Shown: positions 8,247 through 17,045, counted from the first letter of the stretch. The stretch is 38,294 nucleotides of DNA from Chlamydia trachomatis (GCA_945872565.1 CAMBZN010000012.1:1-38294), one strand, 5' to 3'. A program made the numbers and translations. The notes: generated by a model not told the origin, from the letters alone.

Positions 8247-8726
8247 ATGTTAGAAACTTTTGTCGAAAAATCTCCCCTTGAAATGGCTGAAACGCTAAAA
8301 GAATTTCGTGAAAAAATAGAACATGATGGAGATCTTCACCCTTCTAAATACCTTGATACGGATGTAAAACTTCTTTATTCCATCGCTCACAAACATTACT
8401 TTTGTGATCAATTCAAAGAGGGGGAAATTTTCTTTCTTAGATTAGTTCTTGCTCGCCCTGCAGAAAAAATCTATTGGCAGGGCCTTGCCTCTTGCCGGCA
8501 AATGCAAAAAAACTTCGAAGGGGCTCTTGTTGCTTGGGGGATGGCCTCTTGCTTAGATGAAAGTGATGTTTCCTATCTCATTTTTGGCGCTGAATGCCTC
8601 CTTCACTTAAATCAAAAGGTGGAGGCAAAATCTGCCCTACATTTTGTCTCAGAGCGTATCGATAAGGACCATCCAAACTTCACCTTGTACACAAAGCTTA
8701 ATCTTGCTTTAAGTGGGGAGGAATAA
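8247..8726 (+). CDS. Type III secretion chaperone, LcrH/SycD (class II) family
   Basis: 159 residues, the usual size for SycD/LcrH chaperones, which hold the two hydrophobic translocators soluble in the bacterial cytoplasm until export. TPR-type helical pairs are visible: LYSIAHKHYFCDQFKEGEIF, then IYWQGLASCRQMQKNFEGAL, then ESDVSYLIFGAECLLHLNQK. These match the YxxAxxxYxxGxYxxAxxxF, LGxCxQxxgxyexA and P.a.fh.geCll pattern of the family. GAGGT precedes the ATG by 5 bases. The gene ends in TAATG, so its stop overlaps the translocator start by one base, the classic arrangement of chaperone and client. Confidence 0.9.
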   Translation: MLETFVEKSPLEMAETLKEFREKIEHDGDLHPSKYLDTDVKLLYSIAHKHYFCDQFKEGEIFFLRLVLARPAEKIYWQGLASCRQMQKNFEGALVAWGMASCLDESDVSYLIFGAECLLHLNQKVEAKSALHFVSERIDKDHPNFTLYTKLNLALSGEE

Positions 8727-9649
8727 TGGCCGTCCAAGAAATTTCCTCCCAGCCGATTAAGCCCCTAGTAGACTTTGCAACCGATCTAACTCTTGAAGGC
8801 ATCCCACTCCCAGTTGAACAAATTAGGGGTAGGTTTGTAGGTAAAAATTTACCACCCTCTTTGGCCGGGTTATTAGATCTTGATGACCCTGTTATCCATT
8901 TACCATCAATATTTTCCCATCAATCTCACGTAGCTTACATTATTACAGCGGCCGCATTTATGGAAAAAATGGAGGCTCTAGGACGGTCAGGCTTAGAGTT
9001 TACTGAGGAAAATTGCGATCGTATTTTACAAATGATTCAAGAAACTAACAAAGAAGCGAAAAAAGCAGAGCGCTTGATTGAAGAGTCCCATCACAACAGT
9101 AATTGGTGGGAAACAGCATCTCATATCACTGGAGGAGTAATTGATATAGCAAGCATCTGTATAGGGGCTGCTTTATTAGCATCCGGTAATCCTTTGTCAA
9201 TTTTAGCTGGAATTGGAATGATTGTTTCTGGGGTTATTTCCTTCAGTTGTTTAATTTTAGAAAAAGCAGGGACAAAAAATGACGTCACTTTAGGATTTCA
9301 AATCGCTGGAGGGGTGATTGGAGTAATAGGTGGTATTGGCTTTTTCACATCGGCAGCTGGTTCAGCTAAAATCGTACTACAAATTGCCCTTGGTTTAATC
9401 ACTGCTGCAACTTATGGCTCAAAAGGGGCCTCATATATTCATCAACAGAATAGTTTAAAAGAGGAGGCAAAGTCTGAGCAACTAGCTGCTGATTTATTTC
9501 AAAACAAAGATCAATTTGATCTTGCCTCAAAATTTTTATTTACTTTAGATGAAAGAATATTAGAAAACTCTATCTGCATTATCAAGGCACTTCATCTTGA
9601 AGAAGATAATCTAAGAAGACTTGTAAACAACCAACTTATAAGAGGATAA
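8726..9649 (+). CDS. Type III translocator, CopB/YopB-like
   Basis: 307 residues. CopB/YopB-type major translocators insert in the host membrane and form the pore through which effectors pass. Two long hydrophobic regions (about 138-178 and 190-232) are rich in Gly, Ala, Ile and Ser and separated by a short polar loop (EKAGTKNDVTLG). They are flanked by an amphipathic helix (about 95-122) and a charged C-terminal tail, the expected YopB layout. Sequence identity to well-known translocators is low, so the call leans on the hydrophobic pattern and the strict gene order chaperone-translocator-translocator. Its GGGGAGG ribosome site lies in the end of the chaperone gene. C. trachomatis CopB is longer, near 490 residues. 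Confidence 0.8.
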   Translation: MAVQEISSQPIKPLVDFATDLTLEGIPLPVEQIRGRFVGKNLPPSLAGLLDLDDPVIHLPSIFSHQSHVAYIITAAAFMEKMEALGRSGLEFTEENCDRILQMIQETNKEAKKAERLIEESHHNSNWWETASHITGGVIDIASICIGAALLASGNPLSILAGIGMIVSGVISFSCLILEKAGTKNDVTLGFQIAGGVIGVIGGIGFFTSAAGSAKIVLQIALGLITAATYGSKGASYIHQQNSLKEEAKSEQLAADLFQNKDQFDLASKFLFTLDERILENSICIIKALHLEEDNLRRLVNNQLIRG

Positions 9650-9651
9650 AT

Positions 9652-10179
9652 ATGACTACAAAAATCGATAATGCACTCTCATGTTATACACAAGGATATC
9701 AACCTACTGAAGAGACTCATTTAAATTTACAACAAGCTGCAGCTCAAATACGAGAAAAACTTAGCTCCATTCTTTCGTTGTTGTCCTATGAAGAGCATAT
9801 GATGCATCACAAACAAATTGAAAATTTAATGTATGAGTATGATGAACTTGCAAAACACCATGAAATTGCAGCAAGTGAAATTGTGATTGCTCTAGTTGGT
9901 TGTGCTTTTGGTATTGTTTCTGCAGGTTTTGATGACAAAGGATCGGCTAGTAGAGCTCTTTCTGGGGTCGCTAGTTTTCTAAATAAAGGTAACGACTTAG
10001 TCCAAGGGTTAAATGAATCAAAAAAATCAGAGATCAACGCAAAAATGAGACTTTTAGAATTACAGATACAAGATTTAAATAAAACTGGAGATAATACAAC
10101 GAATTTTAAGCGAGATTTATTAAAAATGATGGAGAATGTCGCCGATATCGTTGCAAGAATAATCGAAAAGTGCGGTTAA
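9652..10179 (+). CDS. Type III minor translocator, CopD/YopD-like
   Basis: 175 residues, the last gene of the translocon operon, 2 bases after the CopB-like stop with AGAGGA upstream. It has one moderately hydrophobic segment (about 75-110, IVIALVGCAFGIVSAGF and ALSGVASFL), with helical charged regions on both sides (a coiled region at about 20-72, an amphipathic helix at 115-175). That matches the one-membrane-segment minor translocators that complete the pore with the CopB partner. It is much shorter than Chlamydia CopD (over 400 residues), so it may be a reduced form, or a different secreted helper. No firm sequence motif identifies it; position is the main evidence. Confidence 0.65.
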   Translation: MTTKIDNALSCYTQGYQPTEETHLNLQQAAAQIREKLSSILSLLSYEEHMMHHKQIENLMYEYDELAKHHEIAASEIVIALVGCAFGIVSAGFDDKGSASRALSGVASFLNKGNDLVQGLNESKKSEINAKMRLLELQIQDLNKTGDNTTNFKRDLLKMMENVADIVARIIEKCG

Positions 10180-10248
10180 AGAAATTTCTTGAATTTAAGG
10201 TGGATATCAGTACTATGACGATAACTACCCTTAATTGAAGAGATCCTT

Positions 10249-11040
10249 ATGTTAGAGAATATCTTATCCCAATTCACCTTTGTCTCCATTGTTGGGGAGT
10301 ATGCAATATTCACCTTAAGAGTAATTGCATCTATGTTTAGAAAATTCCCCCGTTGGAGTTTGATAAGGGATCAACTTTTTAATATTGGGGTATTATCTTT
10401 AACAGTTGTTGCATTAACTGGATTTAGCACAGGGCTTGTTCTTGCCGCGCAATCCTACTATCAACTTGCTGATAAAGGACTTGCAAGTGTTACCGGCTTA
10501 ATGGTTGCAAAAGCTATGTTAACAGAGCTTGGACCGGTACTTACTGCATTTATGATCACAGGTAGAGTTGGTGCATCAATGACGGCAGAACTTGGTACAA
10601 TGGTTGTAACAGATCAAATCGATGCTATGAAATCTATGGCTGTTGATCCTTACAACTACCTGATTGCCCCCCGTTTTATCGGTGGCTTTATAATGGTTCC
10701 GATTTTAACTATATTTAGTATTGTTATGGGGGTGTTTGGTGGTTACCTCATTTCTGTTTACTTTTTCAATATTGCTCCTATTGTTTTTTGGGAACCAATC
10801 CCCACCTATACAACAACTTTTGATGTTTTTGTTGGATTAACTAAATCTACAGTGTTTGGAATTTTGATCACTACTATTTGTTGTTTTAAAGGAATGGGTG
10901 TTTCAGGGGGGGCTGCAGGAGTTGGTAAAAGCACTACTTCGGCGGTTGTGATTTCCTATGTAATCATCCTGTTTGTGAATTTTCTTTTAACTATCGCTTT
11001 AAATACCGTCCATGAGGAATTAGGGAGCTTTTTCAATTGA
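10249..11040 (+). CDS. mlaE: MlaE-type ABC permease (lipid transport)
   Basis: 263 residues, standard for MlaE/YrbE. This inner-membrane permease works with MlaF and MlaD to move phospholipids between the inner and outer membrane. An N-terminal amphipathic segment is followed by about five membrane helices. The family core is clear: LTGFSTGLVLAAQSYYQLAD, MVAKAMLTELGPVLTAFMITGRVGASMTAELGTM (about residues 85-118), DAMKSMAVDPYNYLIAPRF, GGFIMVPILT and GGAAGVGKSTTSAVV. GAAGAG lies upstream of the ATG. The gene overlaps the next ORF's TTG start by 4 bases. Confidence 0.95.
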   Translation: MLENILSQFTFVSIVGEYAIFTLRVIASMFRKFPRWSLIRDQLFNIGVLSLTVVALTGFSTGLVLAAQSYYQLADKGLASVTGLMVAKAMLTELGPVLTAFMITGRVGASMTAELGTMVVTDQIDAMKSMAVDPYNYLIAPRFIGGFIMVPILTIFSIVMGVFGGYLISVYFFNIAPIVFWEPIPTYTTTFDVFVGLTKSTVFGILITTICCFKGMGVSGGAAGVGKSTTSAVVISYVIILFVNFLLTIALNTVHEELGSFFN

Positions 11041-11822
11041 TCAAGATCAAAAACTTATGTAAAACTTTTGGTAGTAAGGTTGTTTTAGATAACCTTAATC
11101 TAGAAATCAATGATAATGAAATATTTGTTATCTTAGGAAAGTCTGGTGTTGGAAAAAGTGTGATTCTAAAGCATATTGTTGGACTGATGAAACCCGACTC
11201 TGGCTCTGTTTTTGTTGATGATTTTGAGATGAACGCCCTTGAAGGGGTTAAGCTTTATGAAGCTTTAAAAAATATTGCAACCATCTACCAGATGGGGGCG
11301 TTGTTTGATTCTATGACAGTTGCAGAAAATGTGGGGTTTTATTTACGGGAGCACCTAACTAAAGGTGGCGAAAAAATCAATAAGTCCGATATTAAAGAAT
11401 TAGTGCAAGATGCCCTTAAAAAAGTGGGTCTTGAGGGGGTAGAAGATTTATACCCTGAAGAAATCTCAGGGGGGATGAAAAAAAGAGTGAGTATAGCAAG
11501 GGGATCTATTTATAAACCAAAATACATTTGTTACGATGAACCAACTACCGGTCTTGATCCTGTAACGGCATTAACAATTGCCGAGTGTATTGAAAAGCAA
11601 CAAGATGAATTAAAAGGGACAACCATTGTTGTTTCCCATGATATTCCCACTACCTTAAAAATTGCAGACCGAATTGCTCTTCTTGATAATGGTAAGGTGG
11701 AAATTTGTGCTGATCCATTCACCTTTATGAGTACCGATCACCCCATCATCCATCAATTCAATAGAACAATTGGTAATGACCTCTCTTTAATCAAAAGAGC
11801 TGCAAGGAGTGTTCATGCATAA
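11037..11822 (+). CDS. mlaF: MlaF-type ABC transporter ATPase
   Basis: 261 residues. The cytoplasmic ATPase that powers the MlaE permease. Walker A is GKSGVGKS (34-41), the Q-loop is YQMGALFDSMTV (Gln85), the signature is ISGGMKKR (143-150), Walker B is YICYDEPTTGLDP (163-175), and the H-loop His is in VVSHD. GALFDSMTVAENV is specific to the MlaF/Mkl branch. The start is a TTG at 11037 overlapping the mlaE stop; AGGGAG lies about 10 bases ahead and no ATG is available before the conserved N-terminal strand. The 3' end overlaps mlaD by 8 bases. Confidence 0.95.
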   Translation: MIKIKNLCKTFGSKVVLDNLNLEINDNEIFVILGKSGVGKSVILKHIVGLMKPDSGSVFVDDFEMNALEGVKLYEALKNIATIYQMGALFDSMTVAENVGFYLREHLTKGGEKINKSDIKELVQDALKKVGLEGVEDLYPEEISGGMKKRVSIARGSIYKPKYICYDEPTTGLDPVTALTIAECIEKQQDELKGTTIVVSHDIPTTLKIADRIALLDNGKVEICADPFTFMSTDHPIIHQFNRTIGNDLSLIKRAARSVHA

Positions 11823-13023
11823 GTCAATAAAAAACATGTTAATAGGACTTTTTGTCTTTGTGGGCGTTTTCCTTATTGTTTCTATTATCCTTTTTATCAA
11901 ACCTACAATAGGTGATGGAAAACAAACTTTAAATGTTAGATTTAATAACATTGGTGGTATTCAAGTTGGTACACGGGTGACCCTTGCTGGTAAACCAATA
12001 GGTGAGGTGGAATCAATCCACCTTATTGATAATGCCCGTCAATATGCAGTCAATGCCTTTGGAAAGGTTTTTCCATTTGTATTAACTTTGAAAATTGATT
12101 CCTCCACTAAAATTTATTCTACAGATAAGTTTACAGTGCAAACTCAAGGTCTTTTGGGAGAAAAATATATAGCCATTCTCCCTACCGCTCAAAAACCAGG
12201 TCATAATATCGGATTATTAAACGATAAAGATGTCATCTATGCAGACTCTACAGATCTATTTGAAAGCGCTGTAAATGAATTTCAAGCTCTTTCTGAAAAA
12301 ATGGAAAACACACTGGAAAAAGTCATTCAGTGGATGGATAAATATGGAGATAACCTTGGTGGTACAATTATCAACATCGGAAATCTTGCTGGAAGTTTAA
12401 CAACAACTGTTGATGAAATCAATAAATCAGGGATAGTTTCATCAGTAAAAGTCCTTACAGACAATTTTGCGTCAGCTGTTGCCCAAATTGATGCGGCTTT
12501 ATATAAGCTCCAGCAAGATGATTTTTTTGAATCCATTTCTTGTGTAGCAAAAAACCTTAAGTCCATCTCTCAATCAATTGCTTGTGGACATGGAACTATT
12601 GGCAAACTTGTTAATGATGATGCGTTTTATATGGATATCAACGCTATTTTAAGTAAAGCAAATACCATGATGAATGATATCAACCAGTATGGGGTCTTAT
12701 TTCAGTATAGCAAAGCATGGCAAAAACAACGGGTAAGGCTTATGGCTGAGTCAAATTCCATTAAAGATCCAAAAGCTTTTGGCGCTCAAATTAATCATGA
12801 TGTTGATTCTCTCTTATCAACTTTAGAGAGGATGAATGCCCTTACTAATCGATTTAACACTCAAGAGCTCTCTGAAAACCCTCAGTTTCAGAAGAAATTT
12901 CTAGAATTTATGAACATGTTAAAATCTCTTCAAGAAAGAGTTACTATTTATAATGATGAACTCTATCAATTAAGAAAGGATAGTAACTCAGATTTGATTA
13001 AAAGTCCTTGTAAGGGGAAATAA
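11815..13023 (+). CDS. mlaD: MlaD/Mce-family lipid-binding protein
   Basis: 402 residues. An N-terminal membrane anchor (about 8-29) is followed by one MCE domain (about 38-130, with FNNIGGIQVGTRVTLAGKPI then GEVESI, and TQGLLGEKYIAILP). A long helical periplasmic tail (about 145-400) with coiled-coil character follows. MlaD forms a hexamer ring that hands lipid to or from the MlaE-MlaF transporter. It is about twice the length of E. coli MlaD, and the extra helical tail may act as a periplasmic needle or tunnel. The ATG at 11815 has AAGGAG at ideal spacing, so the earlier in-frame GTG (inside that ribosome site) is rejected. No mlaA, mlaB or mlaC lies in the window. Confidence 0.9.
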   Translation: MHKSIKNMLIGLFVFVGVFLIVSIILFIKPTIGDGKQTLNVRFNNIGGIQVGTRVTLAGKPIGEVESIHLIDNARQYAVNAFGKVFPFVLTLKIDSSTKIYSTDKFTVQTQGLLGEKYIAILPTAQKPGHNIGLLNDKDVIYADSTDLFESAVNEFQALSEKMENTLEKVIQWMDKYGDNLGGTIINIGNLAGSLTTTVDEINKSGIVSSVKVLTDNFASAVAQIDAALYKLQQDDFFESISCVAKNLKSISQSIACGHGTIGKLVNDDAFYMDINAILSKANTMMNDINQYGVLFQYSKAWQKQRVRLMAESNSIKDPKAFGAQINHDVDSLLSTLERMNALTNRFNTQELSENPQFQKKFLEFMNMLKSLQERVTIYNDELYQLRKDSNSDLIKSPCKGK

Positions 13024-13583
13024 TGAAAGATTCAAGATTAAAAAAGGGCTTTTTACTTGCCGCCTCCCCTGAAATCCAAGACCCTTTAACCTTCAAAAGT
13101 GTTGTTCTTCTTTGTGAACACACAGCTGCTGGATCTTTTGGCTTGATGATCAACAAACCCCTTGATATCAATCCAAATATCGACGCAGAATTTATGGAAG
13201 AATTATCTCATCCAAATGTTCATCTTAGGTTAGGGGGCCCAATGAGGCAGGGGCAGATGATGCTTCTTCATAGCGATGATAGACGTTTGGACCAAATGTT
13301 ACATATCTGTGAGAATGTCTTTCTAGGGGGTGATCTTCCTTTTCTGCAAGAATCTATCTCTGACTGCTCTAATAAAAATCTCATCCTATGCTTTGGCTAT
13401 ATTGGATGGGGGTTTGGGGAACTTGAAAAAGAATTATCCGATGATTTATGGTGCCTTTGTCCGGCAAATGCTGACCTTATTTTCAACACAGACCCGGCTA
13501 GTGTTTGGGCATCTGTTTTGAAAAAAATCGGCGGTAAATACAGCTCATATTCTATGCTTCCTGATGATCTTTCTGCAAATTAA
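13023..13583 (+). CDS. yqgE: YqgE/AlgH family protein (UPF0301)
   Basis: 186 residues, the family's usual length. Family blocks are LKKGFLLAASPEIQDPLTF, VVLLCEHTAAGSFGLMINKP, LRLGGPMRQGQMMLLHS, and LCFGYIGWGFGELEKELSDD followed by LWCLCPANADLIFN. The biochemical role is not established; it is a cytoplasmic protein and the AlgH name comes from an alginate regulator in Pseudomonas. The start shares one base with the mlaD stop (TAATG), placing it as the last gene of the lipid-transport operon, so coordinated expression with envelope lipid transport is likely. Confidence 0.95.
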   Translation: MKDSRLKKGFLLAASPEIQDPLTFKSVVLLCEHTAAGSFGLMINKPLDINPNIDAEFMEELSHPNVHLRLGGPMRQGQMMLLHSDDRRLDQMLHICENVFLGGDLPFLQESISDCSNKNLILCFGYIGWGFGELEKELSDDLWCLCPANADLIFNTDPASVWASVLKKIGGKYSSYSMLPDDLSAN

Positions 13584-13649
13584 CTTCCCCTTGGAACCCT
13601 TTCTAGATATAGTTTCTTCTAAAAATCTACGAAATTATTTTATATTTTC

Positions 13650-13679
13650 TTTACACTTAAATGTTTTATTTGCTATGTT
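13650..13679 (+). promoter_or_regulatory. Candidate promoter for the repeat-bearing gene
   Basis: TTTACA (13650-13655), an 18-base spacer and TATGTT (13674-13679), 54 bases ahead of the ATG at 13734. Only moderate matches, in an AT-rich gap of 150 bases. Confidence 0.35.
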
Positions 13680-13733
13680 GTATTTTTAAATTTTTAATAG
13701 CAGTCATTAAAAAATAACAAAAGGAGCATAAAT

Positions 13734-14804
13734 ATGGCGTCAGAAATAACTACAACTAGAGGTTTTGTTGAATTTTCAACCCCGGTTCAAAGTGAAGAAT
13801 TGAGTGTATTTACTAGAAGAGTAGTAGTAGTAATCTCTAGTGAGTTTGAATATGTGACAAGTTGTGTAAGAAAAATCACTGATAACACTCAAGAGATGGT
13901 TAATACAGTAAAAAAATTACGATCACTGGCGGCCTTAGGAGACATTTCACCTCAAGACTTTAATGAGCAAGCTACTCGGTACAATCTAGTGGTTGCTTCA
14001 AGGGGTGAATACGGTAATTTAAAGGATAGAATTAAGCATTTAACCAACGTACTTTCTCAAAATGTTAATTATTTAAAAGTTATTCAAGAGAAATTACAAA
14101 AGATCGTCAATTTTAATTTACCTGGGGATCTATTTAAATTAGAAGTTACCACTCGCCTTGGTGATCTAAATGATAACCTAGCTCAATTAGTTCGTTATGA
14201 ACTTGAGGTTAATGAAATAACAAAACCTCTCCGTGGTCACTTAAAGGATGAATATGATACTATAAAAGCTTTAGAAGCAAGATTAAATAATGGTGGCATG
14301 GGTCTTTCTAAACTCCAAAAGGGAAAAACATACTTATCCTCTTACGTCTTTTCTGCCGCACCACCAGTTGAAATTGCTTTAAAAGAAATTTCAACTGACC
14401 ATCCAATTCATGCTGATGTGGAAGGTGGAGCAGGTGTAGCGGTTGCGCTGGATCAGGGGACTCAAGCAGCAACTGTAGAAGGTGTAGCAAATTCAGCAGA
14501 AGATCTTTCTGCAACAGCTTCTAGTGAGATTAATAAAGAAATTGAAGCGGTTGCGCCGGTTCAAGGGGTTGCAACAGAAAGTGTGACAAGCTTTTCAACA
14601 CCTCTTACTGCAGTAGTTGCTGAAGATATTAATGTAGAAGGTGCAGAAGGTGCAGAAGGTGCAGCAAGTGCAGCAAGTGCAGCAAGCTCTCCAGGTGCGA
14701 AGTTTCAAGATGCAAAAACGCATCCTGTAACTAATCCGCGGCCGGCAGGGAAAAGACATACCCGTTATGCTGTGAAAGCACCAGTTGCTAGTATGGCTAG
14801 GTAG
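13734..14804 (+). CDS. Unknown protein with coiled-coil half and Ala/Glu repeat tail
   Basis: 356 residues, unrecognised. Residues 1-205 are hydrophilic and helical with heptad-like stretches (about 35-65 and 95-190), so a coiled coil is likely. Residues 215-325 are low complexity, rich in Ala, Val, Glu, Ser and Thr, and include the tandem repeat GAEGAEGAASAASAASS at about 303-319. The tail is Pro- and basic-rich (NPRPAGKRHTRYAVKAP). There is no signal peptide or membrane helix. A structured coiled half with a disordered Ala-rich tail is common in secreted chlamydial effectors, but that is inference. AAAAGGAG at ideal distance fixes the start. The gene stops 3 bases before the convergent 704-residue gene's stop. 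Confidence 0.85.
   Translation: MASEITTTRGFVEFSTPVQSEELSVFTRRVVVVISSEFEYVTSCVRKITDNTQEMVNTVKKLRSLAALGDISPQDFNEQATRYNLVVASRGEYGNLKDRIKHLTNVLSQNVNYLKVIQEKLQKIVNFNLPGDLFKLEVTTRLGDLNDNLAQLVRYELEVNEITKPLRGHLKDEYDTIKALEARLNNGGMGLSKLQKGKTYLSSYVFSAAPPVEIALKEISTDHPIHADVEGGAGVAVALDQGTQAATVEGVANSAEDLSATASSEINKEIEAVAPVQGVATESVTSFSTPLTAVVAEDINVEGAEGAEGAASAASAASSPGAKFQDAKTHPVTNPRPAGKRHTRYAVKAPVASMAR
14641..14685 (+). repeat. Five 9-bp tandem repeats inside a coding region
   Basis: Two copies of GTGCAGAAG are followed by three of GTGCAGCAA, all in frame, encoding GAE/GAA/SAA triplets of the upstream-coiled protein. Length change by slippage would keep the frame. Confidence 0.9.
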
Positions 14805-14807
14805 TTT

Positions 14808-16922
14808 TCAACTAGCTTTTTTAATAGCCATCGATGAGAAGGAGTTGTCAAAAAGATTTTTTAAAATTTTGACAATCTTCTTCTTATCGAGTTCCACCTC
14901 TGCGGTAACCACAACAAGCATCCCCACTGCTCGATTTAAGACTGTTACTTGAGGAGCTCTTTCTCGAACAATAAGGGCAGAAGAATAAATCGTTTCGATA
15001 AAAAAGTCTTCATCCTCAACCTTCCATTCCATCTCTCCACTTAATGTTTTTAAAAATCCAAACATACTTCCTAAGGTAATAGCAGAAACATCTACCCCAT
15101 CTTTTGCTGAAAATGCTGTATACTCTGCTTTTTCTTCTTTAATAAAATATAGCATCATCAGATGGTATCCAATCTCTATAAAATCTAGTCGGTTTTTTCG
15201 AGACAAAGTCTTTTTACTCGAAAAAAATGTTTTATGCACATCCTCAATCATTCTTTTCACAAAAGAGTGAAAAGAAGCCCGGTTTGTTTTTTTCGGAAAC
15301 AAAAATCCACATTCCCCCTCACCCTCTACCTGTTTAAAAAAAATCTTCTTAAAATCTTCTGCACCATCTACTTTTAAATAATCCTCTGACTGCAAGTAAA
15401 AGTATGTAGACTTTGGAAAAGAGATTATCGTAACAGCCTCTCCCACCTCAGCATCTAATACTTGCTCTTCTATAACGTGCGCCCTTGCATACTCCTTCCA
15501 TGAGGTTTTATCTTGAAAATTAAATAGAAGCATTTTCTTTTGTTGAAAAACTAAAGATCTTAAAAAACCTTTAAATTCAAAAGAGATGGTTGCCTCATCA
15601 ATGGTGCTTTGTATAGTAGGTGACGGGATTTTTAAAAATTGAGTCATTCCAATATCTGACCGCATGGAAAAATAGTTGCCAGGAAAATCCCCTTGAAGGA
15701 TTGGATCAAACTCAGAAAACATTTCCTCTTGGTTGATGATATCTAGGATTTTAAACAGCGGTCCATTAGGACAGGAGTTAAACACCGATGTTAAAATCTC
15801 ATAGTCATCTAAAATAGTGTTCCAAAGGGCTACACTAGAACGTTTGCTTGTTTTTGTAATATTTTTTCCCTGCCCAATCATCAATGATAAAAGCGATCCT
15901 GACTCAGTTGTATTGATATGTGATGTATACATTACATAACACATACTATGTAATAAATTTAAGACCTTGCTATAAAATTCATCCACTGGTGGAAAGTCTA
16001 TATAATTTCTGTAGTCGATAGATGAAAGGGCAGCACGCAAATTCATCTGAAAGTCTTTAAAATACCCAGAAACACTCTTTCCTGTTGTGATTTTTAATTG
16101 ATTTTTTGCATTACTTGAAAGAAGCAAAGCCATCATCGCTTGAAACACATTCTGCACCAGTGAATCATCTCGATAATTTCCTGCACCCTTAATCACACTA
16201 TCTAACTCAAGTTTCAACCTATCCCTCATCTGTTTACAAAGATGAAAAGCAATGTCATCTTTCAATAATGGTACTTTTGTAAGTGGATCAAAAACAGTAA
16301 ATTCAGTAATGATTTGATCAAATTCACCGACTAAGCGGATATGCCGAGAGAGGTTTGGGTTGTAAAACTTACCCCCATTTTCTTTTTGTAGATAAAATAA
16401 TTCATAATCATCATCACGTTTTACAGCCTCTAAATCCTTAAGCTCTGTTCTTCCATCACTTAAAACCTCCTCCTCAACTTCACCATCAGCATCTTTTGAG
16501 TCCTTTTCAAAACGAGTTTTAATACTTTTATGATAAAACTCTATTAAAGCGATGTATTCCTTTGAGTTTGAAATATTAATCTTCTTTTTACACTGCTTAC
16601 CATAGGCGTCCACCTTATCCACTGCCTCTTGAGCAAGGTTCATAATAGAAATAATTCCTTTTTGAAAACTTGTGCTTTTCAGTTGATCTGCCTCTTTTAG
16701 GTGAATTTGCTTTAGGTAATTTAAAACTACCTTGAGTGTTGATTGCACAGCTTCTAAAGTTCTTTTCTCATCTCCTGTATCAAGCCATCGTAATGTGTTT
16801 ACTGTCTTAACCCCCTTTTTTTGGTTAGTTGCTATTTCATTAACATTTAACTCTGCCATGCTTGAGAGATTATCTACAGCCTCTAAGATTGTTGGATCTT
16901 TTTCTATCTTGCTTTTTGCCAT
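14808..16922 (-). CDS. Large hypothetical protein
   Basis: 704 residues from the ATG at 16922; I do not recognise the family. It is soluble, with no signal peptide or membrane helix. It is helix-rich in the first 150 residues (NVNEIATNQKKGVKTVNTLR), with an acidic linker at about 147-165. A mixed alpha/beta C-terminal half includes SFPKSTYFYLQSEDYLKVDG and a beta-rich final domain (APQVTVLNRAVGMLVVVTAE). AAGGTG lies 6 bases upstream of the second in-frame ATG, which is why I prefer it to the ATG three codons earlier, which overlaps that site. It stands alone and converges on the repeat-bearing gene with a 3-base gap. A lineage-specific chlamydial protein is likely. Confidence 0.85.
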   Translation of the reverse strand: MAKSKIEKDPTILEAVDNLSSMAELNVNEIATNQKKGVKTVNTLRWLDTGDEKRTLEAVQSTLKVVLNYLKQIHLKEADQLKSTSFQKGIISIMNLAQEAVDKVDAYGKQCKKKINISNSKEYIALIEFYHKSIKTRFEKDSKDADGEVEEEVLSDGRTELKDLEAVKRDDDYELFYLQKENGGKFYNPNLSRHIRLVGEFDQIITEFTVFDPLTKVPLLKDDIAFHLCKQMRDRLKLELDSVIKGAGNYRDDSLVQNVFQAMMALLLSSNAKNQLKITTGKSVSGYFKDFQMNLRAALSSIDYRNYIDFPPVDEFYSKVLNLLHSMCYVMYTSHINTTESGSLLSLMIGQGKNITKTSKRSSVALWNTILDDYEILTSVFNSCPNGPLFKILDIINQEEMFSEFDPILQGDFPGNYFSMRSDIGMTQFLKIPSPTIQSTIDEATISFEFKGFLRSLVFQQKKMLLFNFQDKTSWKEYARAHVIEEQVLDAEVGEAVTIISFPKSTYFYLQSEDYLKVDGAEDFKKIFFKQVEGEGECGFLFPKKTNRASFHSFVKRMIEDVHKTFFSSKKTLSRKNRLDFIEIGYHLMMLYFIKEEKAEYTAFSAKDGVDVSAITLGSMFGFLKTLSGEMEWKVEDEDFFIETIYSSALIVRERAPQVTVLNRAVGMLVVVTAEVELDKKKIVKILKNLFDNSFSSMAIKKAS

Positions 16923-17010
16923 ATCATACACCTTGCGAATCTTTATAGTATCTTAATCAAACGTTTGTTCATTTTATAATTTAGTGCAATTAAATCTTTT
17001 AAACTGCTAA

Positions 17011-17045
17011 AAACAAAAAAGATGTAACTTTTCAGCTACATCTTT
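17011..17045 (-). terminator. Rho-independent terminator after the 61-residue gene
   Basis: Arms AAAGATGTA (17018-17026) and TACATCTTT (17037-17045) form a 9-bp stem with a 10-base loop. On the minus strand it is followed by a T-rich run (complement of 17011-17020). It lies 26 bases past the stop at 17072. Confidence 0.7.
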
